Positions 9,230 to 17,001 of a stretch of 64,000 nucleotides of DNA are shown in pieces. Source of the DNA: Bacteroidota bacterium (GTDB lineage Bacteria; Bacteroidota; Bacteroidia; Chitinophagales; Chitinophagaceae); NCBI GenBank assembly GCA_028876495.1, contig JAGWRO010000098.1:24795-88794 (forward strand). The letters run 5' to 3'. The position numbers were made by a program, and so were the translations under genes. A model generated the notes under the pieces. It searched no databases. It saw only the letters and a program-made list of their open reading frames with translations, and was not told the origin of the DNA. How positions within the stretch are numbered: the first letter of the stretch is position 1; each line of letters starts with the position of its first letter.

Positions 9230-9234
9230 AATAG

Positions 9235-9252
9235 CAGTAAACAAACAAATAA
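9235..9252 (+). repeat. Intergenic CAGTAAAC motif, copy before ilvC
   Basis: An 18-base copy identical to that at 4427-4444, ending 21 bases before the ilvC ATG: almost the same spacing as before ilvD. Function unknown. Confidence 0.55.
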
Positions 9253-9273
9253 ATTAAATTTTAAAACAAAAAC

Positions 9274-10329
9274 ATGGCGACATTAAATTTTGCAGGAACA
9301 GAAGAAAAAGTAGTAACACGGGAAGAATTTCCTTTATCAAAAGCGCAGGAAATATTGAAAGATGAAGTAGTAGCAGTAATCGGCTATGGTGTTCAGGGGC
9401 CGGGACAGGCTTTAAACCAACGCGATAATGGTATCAACGTAATTGTTGGCCAAAGAAAAAATTCAAAGAGTTGGGACAAGGCAATCCAAGACGGATTTGT
9501 AGAAGGAAAAACTTTGTTTGAAATTGAAGAAGCGTTGGAAAAAGGAACCATTATTTGCTATTTGCTAAGCGATGCAGCACAAATTGCAATGTGGCCAACC
9601 GTAAAAAAACATTTGACTCCCGGAAAAGCCTTGTACTTTTCTCATGGCTTTGGAATTACTTATAATGATCAAACCGGAATTGTTCCGCCAAAAGATGTAG
9701 ATGTATTTTTAGTGGCACCCAAAGGTTCAGGAACTTCTTTACGCAGAATGTTTTTGCAAGGCCGTGGATTAAACAGCAGCTACGCGATTTTCCAGGATGC
9801 AACAGGGAAAGCCTTTGACAGAGTGGTTGCATTGGGTATTGCAATTGGTTCAGGATATTTATTTGAAACTGATTTTAAGAAAGAAGTATTCAGCGATCTT
9901 ACAGGCGAGCGCGGAACTTTAATGGGCGCAATCCAGGGAATTTTTGCTGCGCAATTTGAAGTGCTTCGCAAACATGGCCACTCCCCTTCTGAAGCGTTTA
10001 ATGAAACCGTTGAAGAACTTACACAATCATTAATGCCTTTGGTTGCTGAAAACGGAATGGATTGGATGTATGCAAATTGTTCAACAACCGCGCAACGCGG
10101 CGCTTTGGACTGGTGGAAAAAATTCCGTGATGCAACACTTCCTGTATTTAATGATCTATACGAAAGTGTGGCTTCAGGTAAGGAAGCTGAAAAATCTATC
10201 AGTTCCAATTCACAGTCCGATTACCGCGAAAAATTAAATGAAGAATTAAAAGAACTTCGTGAAAGTGAAATGTGGCGTGCAGGAAAAACCGTTAGAAGTT
10301 TGAGGCCTGAAAACCAGGAGCCGGCATAA
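9274..10329 (+). CDS. ilvC: Ketol-acid reductoisomerase
   Basis: Mg2+- and NAD(P)H-dependent isomerisation and reduction of acetolactate or acetohydroxybutyrate to the dihydroxy acids used by IlvD. At 351 residues it has the class I (short) layout: Rossmann domain with VAVIGYGVQGPGQALNQRDNG, cofactor loop VGQRKNSKSWDKA, the catalytic His in YFSHGFGITY, and the metal-binding acidic residues in FSDLTGERGTLMGAIQG and HSPSEAFNETVEEL. The Arg, Lys and Ser residues in the cofactor loop suggest NADPH preference, an inference only. It is followed by a strong hairpin and then ilvA. Confidence 0.95.
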   Translation: MATLNFAGTEEKVVTREEFPLSKAQEILKDEVVAVIGYGVQGPGQALNQRDNGINVIVGQRKNSKSWDKAIQDGFVEGKTLFEIEEALEKGTIICYLLSDAAQIAMWPTVKKHLTPGKALYFSHGFGITYNDQTGIVPPKDVDVFLVAPKGSGTSLRRMFLQGRGLNSSYAIFQDATGKAFDRVVALGIAIGSGYLFETDFKKEVFSDLTGERGTLMGAIQGIFAAQFEVLRKHGHSPSEAFNETVEELTQSLMPLVAENGMDWMYANCSTTAQRGALDWWKKFRDATLPVFNDLYESVASGKEAEKSISSNSQSDYREKLNEELKELRESEMWRAGKTVRSLRPENQEPA

Positions 10330-10338
10330 ATTAATTTA

Positions 10339-10372
10339 GTAAGGTTGCCAGCCTTCGAGTTGGCAACCTTAC
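10339..10372 (+). terminator. 12-bp hairpin between ilvC and ilvA
   Basis: GTAAGGTTGCCA (10339-10350) and its exact reverse complement (10361-10372) enclose a 10-base loop that may pair two bases further. Only a short T-run (ATTTTGG) follows, so it may be a weak terminator, an mRNA-stabilising hairpin or a dispersed repeat. No second copy was seen in the window. Confidence 0.5.
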
Positions 10373-10400
10373 ATTTTGGTCAACAATTATTATTCAATTA

Positions 10401-11687
10401 ATGAGCAGTAATATTCATACAAAAAATCATGAATTCAGCTACCATCCGGTCTTTGACGGATTAGGAGTTGCTGATGCATCTGCTCGTTTAAAAAATGTGG
10501 TGAACAGAACACCGCTCGATCTCAATAGAAATTTGTCAACGAAATACCAATGCAATATTTTTCTAAAAAGAGAAGATTTGCAGGTAGTACGATCGTACAA
10601 ACTTCGCGGTGCGTATAACATGTTGAGCACTTTGCCGGAAGAAGAATTAAAGAAGGGAGTTGTTTGTGCCAGTGCCGGAAATCACGCACAGGGCTTTGCT
10701 TACTCATGCAAAAAATTAAATTGCCACGGCGTAGTTTTTATGCCGGTTATCACACCAAAACAAAAAGTAAAACAAACGAAAATGTTTGGTGAAGATGCGA
10801 TTGAAATTAAGTTGGTTGGTGATTCTTACGAAGAATGTGCGGAAGCTGCGATCCAATATTGTAAAGAGAACGATAAAACATTTATTCCTCCATACGACAA
10901 TTATAAAGTCATTGAAGGGCAGGCTACTGTTGGATTGGAGATATTAGAAGATCTTACACACATCGATTATTTATTTGTTCCTGTCGGCGGTGGCGGACTG
11001 GCATCGGGAGTGGGTTCTTATTTCAAAACGTTTTCTCCTTCCACAAAAATAATAGGTGTAGAACCTGCCGGTGCTCCTTCCATGTCTGAAGCTTTCAAAG
11101 CGGGACATCCGGTTACTTTAAATCACATTGAACATTTCGTTGATGGTGCATCGGTTAACCGCGCGGGCGACATCACCTACTCCATTTGCAAAGAAGTTTT
11201 GAATGAAATGCATCTCGTGGATGAAGGGAAAGTCTGCACCACTATTTTAAAATTATATAACGAAGACGCTATTGTCGTGGAGCCTGCAGGTGCTTTATCC
11301 ATAGCGGCGCTTGATGATTACAAAGAAGAGATTAAAAGTAAAAACGTGGTTTGCATCATCAGCGGCGGCAACAATGATATTGATCGTATGCAGGAAATCA
11401 AAGAAAGATCGCTGCAGTACGAAGGGTTAAAACATTATTTCCTGGTACGCTTTGCACAAAGGCCCGGAGCTTTGAAGGAATTTGTCAACGATGTTTTGGG
11501 ACCAACAGACGACATCACCCGATTTGAATACATTCAGAAAAATAACAAAGAAGCGGGACCAGCGCTTGTTGGTATTGAATTGGGATCAAAAAAAGATTAC
11601 GAAAAACTAAAAAATAATCTTAATCACCATAAAATAAATTATACAGAATTAAAGAAAGATGATGATGCCTTTGGTTATTTGGTATAG
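10401..11687 (+). CDS. ilvA: Threonine ammonia-lyase (threonine deaminase)
   Basis: PLP enzyme making 2-oxobutyrate and ammonia from threonine, the entry to isoleucine. The 428 residues have the catalytic domain with Lys67 in REDLQVVRSYKLRGAYN, the SAGNHAQGFAYSC and VPVGGGGLASG phosphate-binding loops, and a C-terminal regulatory ACT-like domain from about residue 340 (HYFLVRFAQRPGALKEF). One such domain, as in many shorter IlvA proteins, suggests isoleucine feedback. It lies in an operon that also encodes a citramalate synthase, so the cell seems to have two routes to 2-oxobutyrate. Confidence 0.94.
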   Translation: MSSNIHTKNHEFSYHPVFDGLGVADASARLKNVVNRTPLDLNRNLSTKYQCNIFLKREDLQVVRSYKLRGAYNMLSTLPEEELKKGVVCASAGNHAQGFAYSCKKLNCHGVVFMPVITPKQKVKQTKMFGEDAIEIKLVGDSYEECAEAAIQYCKENDKTFIPPYDNYKVIEGQATVGLEILEDLTHIDYLFVPVGGGGLASGVGSYFKTFSPSTKIIGVEPAGAPSMSEAFKAGHPVTLNHIEHFVDGASVNRAGDITYSICKEVLNEMHLVDEGKVCTTILKLYNEDAIVVEPAGALSIAALDDYKEEIKSKNVVCIISGGNNDIDRMQEIKERSLQYEGLKHYFLVRFAQRPGALKEFVNDVLGPTDDITRFEYIQKNNKEAGPALVGIELGSKKDYEKLKNNLNHHKINYTELKKDDDAFGYLV

Positions 11688-11752
11688 TTAATTAAACAAA
11701 ATTTTTTAATAGTTTTTGAGGAAATTTGCGCCTCTAATCAAAAAAAATAATT

Positions 11753-13156
11753 ATGAATAATACTTCCAGTACGCTGTTTGACAAAGTTTGGGATTCGCAT
11801 GTGGTACGTAAAATTGAAGATGGCCCTGATGTTTTTTTTATTGACAGGCATTTTATCCATGAAGTTACAAGTCCTGTTGCTTTTGGCGGCCTGGAAAACA
11901 GGGGCTTGAAAGTAATGTTCGCCGACAAAACATTTGCTACGGCCGATCATAATACGCCTACCATTAATCAGCATTTACCCGTGCAGGATCCTCTTTCAGC
12001 CAACCAGTTGAAAGCCTTGGAAACGAATTCCGCAAAATATGGCATTTCACATTGGGGACTAAATAATCCAAAGAATGGAATTGTGCATGTTGTTGGCCCC
12101 GAGAACGGAATTACCCTTCCCGGAATGACGATCGTTTGCGGCGACTCTCATACTTCCACTCATGGTGCTTTCGGCGCTATTGCCTTTGGAATCGGCACTT
12201 CGGAAGTCGAAATGGTACTTGCCTCACAATGTATCATGCAGCCCAAACCTAAGAAAATGCGCATCAACGTAAACGGCAAATTGGCTAAAGGAGTAACAGC
12301 AAAAGATGTAGCGCTTTATATTATATCCAGGTTAACCGCAGCAGGTGCGACCGGTTATTTTGTAGAATATGCCGGTGAAGTTTTTGAAAACCTGAGCATG
12401 GAAGGAAGAATGACCGTTTGCAATATGAGCATAGAAATGGGCGCGCGTGGAGGAATGATAGCTCCTGACGAAACAACTTTTGCTTATTTAAAAGGAAAAG
12501 ATAAAGCGCCAAAAGGTGAAGCATGGGATAAGTCACTTGCTTATTGGAAAACTTTAAAAACGGACAGTGAAGCAACATTTGATAAGGAATTTAATTTTGA
12601 TGCTGCCGATATTGAACCGATGATCACTTTTGGCACCAATCCCGGGATGGGCATGGGAATCAGCAAACATATTCCGGTTTCGCAAGATACTGCCAGCGGA
12701 AATGCGAGCTACGAAAAATCCCTTAATTATATGGGATTTCATGAGGACGAAGCGATGCTGGGAAAGAAGGTAGATTACGTATTTATAGGCAGTTGTACCA
12801 ACGGAAGAATTGAAGATTTTCGCGCATTTGCTTCGATCATAAAAGGAAGAAAAAAAGCCGAACATGTCACTGCATGGATCGTTCCGGGCTCGCATGTAGT
12901 AGAGCAACAAATAAAGGAAGAAGGTATCCTGGATATTTTAACGGAAGCGGGGTTTCAATTACGTCAACCCGGTTGTTCCGCATGTTTGGCCATGAATGAT
13001 GATAAAATTCCCGCAGGTAAATATGCAGTGAGTACCAGCAACAGGAATTTTGAAGGAAGACAAGGCCCGGGAGCGAGAACGATGCTGGCAAGCCCGCTGG
13101 TAGCGGCAGCAGCGGCAGTTACCGGAGTTGTTACCGATCCACGCGAACTGCTTTAA
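11753..13156 (+). CDS. leuC: 3-isopropylmalate dehydratase large subunit
   Basis: Aconitase-family large subunit that isomerises 2- to 3-isopropylmalate and, with citramalate, makes 3-methylmalate through citraconate. The 467 residues contain [22 protein letters not shown], the first cluster Cys in [16 protein letters not shown] and the CxxC pair in [13 protein letters not shown], which together hold a [4Fe-4S] cluster. The start ATG follows an A-rich leader. leuD follows after 48 bases. Confidence 0.96.
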   Translation: MNNTSSTLFDKVWDSHVVRKIEDGPDVFFIDRHFIHEVTSPVAFGGLENRGLKVMFADKTFATADHNTPTINQHLPVQDPLSANQLKALETNSAKYGISHWGLNNPKNGIVHVVGPENGITLPGMTIVCGDSHTSTHGAFGAIAFGIGTSEVEMVLASQCIMQPKPKKMRINVNGKLAKGVTAKDVALYIISRLTAAGATGYFVEYAGEVFENLSMEGRMTVCNMSIEMGARGGMIAPDETTFAYLKGKDKAPKGEAWDKSLAYWKTLKTDSEATFDKEFNFDAADIEPMITFGTNPGMGMGISKHIPVSQDTASGNASYEKSLNYMGFHEDEAMLGKKVDYVFIGSCTNGRIEDFRAFASIIKGRKKAEHVTAWIVPGSHVVEQQIKEEGILDILTEAGFQLRQPGCSACLAMNDDKIPAGKYAVSTSNRNFEGRQGPGARTMLASPLVAAAAAVTGVVTDPRELL

Positions 13157-13204
13157 TGTATCATGTAATTACAACTTTAAACTAAAAACTACGAACTAAA
13201 TAAC

Positions 13205-13801
13205 ATGGCTTACGATAAATTTACAGTGCTTACAAGCACCGCGGTTCCAATGCCCATTGAGAATGTGGATACAGATCAAATTATTCCTGCGCGCTTTTTA
13301 AAAGCTACTGAACGCAAAGGTTTTGGTGATAATCTTTTTCGCGATTGGAGATACAATGCAGATGAAACACCTAAAAAAGATTTTGTTCTCAACAATCCTG
13401 TTTATTCAGGAAAAATTTTGGTAGGTGGCAAAAATTTTGGAAGCGGCAGTAGCCGCGAACATGCAGCATGGGCCATTTATGACTATGGTTTTCGCGCAGT
13501 AGTTTCCAGTTTCTTTGCTGATATTTTTAAGAACAATTCAATAAATGTTGGTATTCTTCCTGTGCAGGTAAGTGAAGAATTTTTGATAAAAATTTTTAGT
13601 GCTATTGAAGTAGACCCTAAGGCGCAATTTGAAATAAACCTCCCGGATCAAACTATTACCATCCTTTCAACTGGTGAACAAGAATCGTTCGATATTAACG
13701 GCTATAAAAAACACAACCTGATGAATGGCTTTGATGATATAGATTATTTGCAGGCCATGAAAGAAGACATCCAATCATTTGCTGAAAAGAGTTTATATTA
13801 A
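13205..13801 (+). CDS. leuD: 3-isopropylmalate dehydratase small subunit
   Basis: Swivel-domain partner of LeuC. The 198 residues show NVDTDQIIPARFLKA near the N-terminus and the substrate-binding GGKNFGSGSSREHAAWAI loop, followed by FADIFKNNSINVGILPV. Length is normal for bacterial LeuD. One leuCD pair must serve both the leucine and the citramalate branches, as no second copy is in the locus. The next gene starts 21 bases downstream. Confidence 0.96.
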   Translation: MAYDKFTVLTSTAVPMPIENVDTDQIIPARFLKATERKGFGDNLFRDWRYNADETPKKDFVLNNPVYSGKILVGGKNFGSGSSREHAAWAIYDYGFRAVVSSFFADIFKNNSINVGILPVQVSEEFLIKIFSAIEVDPKAQFEINLPDQTITILSTGEQESFDINGYKKHNLMNGFDDIDYLQAMKEDIQSFAEKSLY

Positions 13802-13822
13802 TTGAGATCACAACAAACAAAA

Positions 13823-15346
13823 ATGCCAAAAAAACAGCGATACATTGAGATAATGGATACTACACTTCGTGATGGTGAACAAACGAGTGGAGTTTCATTT
13901 TCTGCTTTGGAAAAATTAACTATTGCCAAGCTATTATTGACAGAATTAAAAGTGGATCGGATTGAAATTGCTTCGGCCCGGGTGTCGGAAGGTGAGTTTG
14001 ATGCTGTGAAAAAAATTACGAAGTGGGCAAAAGCAAACGGTTTACTGGATAGAGTGGAAGTATTGACTTTTGTTGATGGAACTGTTTCTGTAGAATGGAT
14101 GATAAAAGCAGGCGCTAAAGTGATGAACCTTCTTACCAAAGGCTCTCTCAATCATTTAACCCATCAACTTAAGAAAAAACCGGAACAGCATTTTACTGAA
14201 ATCGCAGAAGTGATACAACTCGGAAGGAAAAAAGGTATTGACTGCAATGTCTATCTGGAAGACTGGAGTAACGGTATGCGCAATTCAAAAGATTATGTGA
14301 TTCAGTATCTTGATTTTCTTTCTACGCAGCCGGTGAAACGTATCATGCTTCCGGATACATTGGGCGTTTTGACTCCTTCTGAATCTTTTGAATTTGTTTC
14401 TGAAATTGTACAACGTTATCCCAAAAAACATTTCGATTTCCATGCTCATAACGATTACGATTTGGCAACAGGAAATGTTTTTGAAGCCTTGAAAGCCGGT
14501 GCTTCCGGAATTCATCTGACAGTGAATGGAATGGGAGAACGTGCAGGAAATGCAGCCTTGGCAAGCACTATAGCGGTCATTAACGATTTTATGCCGGAAT
14601 TAAAAACATCGGTTTCAGAAAAATCTTTGTACCGGGTAAGTAAATTGGTAGAAACTTTTTCCGGCTTTCGCATTCCGGTGAATAAGCCGGTAGTGGGCGA
14701 AAATGTATTCACTCAAACGGCCGGAATACACGCAGATGGTGATAAAAAAAATAATCTTTATTTCAGCGATCTGATGCCGGAACGCTTTGGCCGGCAGCGG
14801 AGGTACGCACTTGGAAAGACCAGTGGAAAAGCAAATATTGAAAACAATCTTTCGCAATTAGGCATTCACCTTTCCGACCAGGATCTCAAAAAGGTAACGC
14901 AACGAATTATTGAATTGGGCGATCGCAAAGAAATAGTTACCCAGGCAGATCTTCCTTACATTATTTCAGATGTACTGGATAGTGTGGCCATTGAGCAAAA
15001 AGTGCAGATAGAAAATTATGTATTGACACATTCCAAGGGTTTAAATCCTTCCGTAACATTAAGAATTTGTATTGAAGGTGAGTCGTTTGAAGAACATGCC
15101 CAGGGAGATGGACAATATGATGCTTTTATGAATGCGCTAAAGAAGATATATAAACAAAAGAAAATAGCACTTCCTCTGTTAACTGATTATGCAGTAACTA
15201 TTCCACCCGGTGGAAAAAGCGATGCCTTTTGCGAAACTATTATTACCTGGAGGCATAATGGCAGAGAGTTTAAAACACGCGGGCTCGACAGCGATCAAAC
15301 GGTTGCAGCTATTAAGGCAACATGGAAAATGTTGAATAGTATTTAG
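13823..15346 (+). CDS. cimA: Citramalate synthase, Leptospira type
   Basis: Predicted to condense pyruvate with acetyl-CoA to (R)-citramalate, bypassing threonine for isoleucine. The HMGL-like catalytic domain has MDTTLRDGEQTSGVSF, FHAHNDYDLATGN and NGMGERAGNAAL; a C-terminal LeuA-type regulatory domain follows (GDGQYDAFMNAL, IPPGGKSDAF). It differs from LeuA at 1-587 in having GIHADGDKKNNLYF where LeuA has [15 protein letters not shown]. It also keeps the Leu/Leu/Tyr pyruvate-pocket context (VLTFVDG, NLLTKGS, NVYLEDWSNG) known from the Leptospira enzyme, by my recollection of that protein. I chose the ATG at 13823; an in-frame TTG lies at 13802. Databases may call it an isopropylmalate synthase regulatory-domain protein. 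Confidence 0.82.
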   Translation: MPKKQRYIEIMDTTLRDGEQTSGVSFSALEKLTIAKLLLTELKVDRIEIASARVSEGEFDAVKKITKWAKANGLLDRVEVLTFVDGTVSVEWMIKAGAKVMNLLTKGSLNHLTHQLKKKPEQHFTEIAEVIQLGRKKGIDCNVYLEDWSNGMRNSKDYVIQYLDFLSTQPVKRIMLPDTLGVLTPSESFEFVSEIVQRYPKKHFDFHAHNDYDLATGNVFEALKAGASGIHLTVNGMGERAGNAALASTIAVINDFMPELKTSVSEKSLYRVSKLVETFSGFRIPVNKPVVGENVFTQTAGIHADGDKKNNLYFSDLMPERFGRQRRYALGKTSGKANIENNLSQLGIHLSDQDLKKVTQRIIELGDRKEIVTQADLPYIISDVLDSVAIEQKVQIENYVLTHSKGLNPSVTLRICIEGESFEEHAQGDGQYDAFMNALKKIYKQKKIALPLLTDYAVTIPPGGKSDAFCETIITWRHNGREFKTRGLDSDQTVAAIKATWKMLNSI

Positions 15347-15354
15347 AGGAAGAA

Positions 15355-15801
15355 AGGCAAGAGGCAAGAGATGAAAGGCAAGGAGAGAAAACATAAAAAA
15401 TGAGTATCAAATCATATAGAGATCTTTTTATTTGGCAAAAGTCAATGGTTTTAGTAACAGAAATTTATTCAATCACCGGAATTTTCCCTGTTTCTGAAAT
15501 ATATGGTTTGACAAATCAGTTGAGAAGAAGCGCAGTTTCAATTCCAAGTAATATTGCCGAAGGGTATGTTAGAAATTCAACAAATGATTATAAACGATTT
15601 TTACAAATAGCAGTTGGATCTTTATATGAATTACAAACACAAGTAGAAATTGCTTGTAACCTTAAATATATTGAAGTCGAAAAGATTAGAGAAGTTTCCA
15701 ATTTAAGTATTGAGATCGATAAAATGTTATATTCAATTATTCAAAAAATAAAATAAGCAATTGTGATCAGGAAAAACGGCGGTTCTCTTTGCCTCTTGCC
15801 T
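15355..15801 (+). mobile_element. Putative cassette: four-helix-bundle gene between inverted repeats
   Basis: AGGCAAGAGGCAAGAGA (15355-15371) recurs inverted at 15784-15801 with one extra base, and each end has more partial GAGGCAA/AAAGGCAA units outside the core. The repeats bracket only the four-helix-bundle gene. This separates cimA from leuB2, which are otherwise adjacent. No transposase is present, so movement would need help from elsewhere. Confidence 0.45.
15400..15756 (+). CDS. Four-helix-bundle protein (23S rRNA intervening-sequence family)
   Basis: A 118-residue all-helical protein of the family first found encoded in intervening sequences of 23S rRNA genes. Hallmarks are RDLFIWQKSMVLVTEIY at the N-terminus, GLTNQLRRSAVSIPSNIAEG in the middle and RFLQIAVGSLYELQTQVEIA towards the end. 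The function is unknown; related bundles bind nucleic acid in other systems. It lies in the same direction between cimA and leuB2 but is flanked by inverted repeats, so it is probably an insertion and not a functional part of the pathway. Confidence 0.9.
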   Translation: MSIKSYRDLFIWQKSMVLVTEIYSITGIFPVSEIYGLTNQLRRSAVSIPSNIAEGYVRNSTNDYKRFLQIAVGSLYELQTQVEIACNLKYIEVEKIREVSNLSIEIDKMLYSIIQKIK

Positions 15802-15827
15802 CATAACTTTTGCCTCAAAAATCAAGA

Positions 15828-16901
15828 ATGGCAAACAAGAATATTTTAATTGTTCCCGGAGATGGAATAGGACAGGAAGTAACAGCAGTTGGAAAAAAAG
15901 TGTTGGATAAAATAGCAGAAAAATTCGGACATACGTTCGCGTATGATGAAGCAATGATCGGGCATGTAGCGATTGAAGCAACAGGAAATCCTTTACCTGA
16001 TGAATCACTCGAGAAAATGCGCAACTCAGATGCAGTGTTGTTTGGTGCCGTTGGTCATCCCAAATACGACAACGATCCTTCTGCAAAAGTACGACCTGAA
16101 CAAGGTTTGCTAAAGATGAGAAAAGAATTAGGCTTGTATGCAAATATTCGCCCTATTAAATTGTTTGATGAATTACTCGGTGCTTCCAGCATCAAACCCG
16201 AAATACTAAAGGGTGCAGATATTTTATTTTTCCGGGAATTAACAGGAGATATTTATTTTGGTGATAAAGGAAGAAAAAATAATGGCGACACAGCTTATGA
16301 TATAGCAGAATACAGCCGTTACGAGGTTGAACGTATTGCCCGCAGAGCCTTTGATGCAGCGCGTACGAGGCGAAAAAAATTATGTTCAGTTGACAAAGCG
16401 AACGTTCTTGAAACCTCCCGCCTGTGGCGGGCAGTAGTGCAGGAAGTTGCAAAAACTTATCCTGATGTCGAAGTAGAACATCAGTTCGTAGATGCAACAG
16501 CGATGCTGTTGATAAAAGATCCACGCAGATTTGATGTAGTCGTGACAGCCAATCTTTTTGGAGACATTCTAACCGATGAGGCTTCGCAAATTGCCGGCTC
16601 AATGGGCATGCTGGCAAGCGCATCTGTTGGTGATGGCACAGGCGTGTATGAACCCATTCATGGTTCGGCCCATGATATCACCGGAAAAGGATTAGCTAAT
16701 CCTTTGGCATCCATTTTATCTGCCGCATTATTATTGGATATTTCTTTTAATATGAAAGCCGAATCAGAAGCGGTTATTAACGCTGTTGATGTGGTATTGA
16801 AAGCCGGATGGCGAACAAGAGATATTGCGGATGCCCAAACTCCTGCCGATAAAATATTAGGAACGGAAGCAATGGGAGCAGCGGTTCTGAAGGAGTTATA
16901 A
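15828..16901 (+). CDS. leuB: Isopropylmalate/methylmalate dehydrogenase (second copy)
   Basis: Second LeuB-family protein, 357 residues. Tyr143, Lys190 in SVDKANVLETSRLWR, and Asp222, Asp246 and Asp250 are all kept, so it should be active. It differs from the copy at 2158 at several otherwise conserved sites: GDGIGQEV for GPEV, RELTGDIYFG (Asp141 for Gly) and VDATAML for VDNASMQ. Lying next to cimA, it may be the copy that oxidises 3-methylmalate to 2-oxobutyrate, while the first serves leucine; this is inference. The start is taken as the ATG at 15828; the upstream TTG at 15810 would place the N-terminus inside the flanking repeat. Confidence 0.9.
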   Translation: MANKNILIVPGDGIGQEVTAVGKKVLDKIAEKFGHTFAYDEAMIGHVAIEATGNPLPDESLEKMRNSDAVLFGAVGHPKYDNDPSAKVRPEQGLLKMRKELGLYANIRPIKLFDELLGASSIKPEILKGADILFFRELTGDIYFGDKGRKNNGDTAYDIAEYSRYEVERIARRAFDAARTRRKKLCSVDKANVLETSRLWRAVVQEVAKTYPDVEVEHQFVDATAMLLIKDPRRFDVVVTANLFGDILTDEASQIAGSMGMLASASVGDGTGVYEPIHGSAHDITGKGLANPLASILSAALLLDISFNMKAESEAVINAVDVVLKAGWRTRDIADAQTPADKILGTEAMGAAVLKEL

Positions 16902-17001
16902 TTTATTGAAAATTCAAATTAGCAACTAAAAATTCCGGGAATTGGTTAGTTTACTGTAAGCATACTTTTTCATATCTGCATACACGTTACCAATAAACCA
17001 A

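Noticed and set aside
9780..10208. 142-residue - strand frame in ilvC
   Set aside because: Antisense to a strongly conserved gene; no family features.
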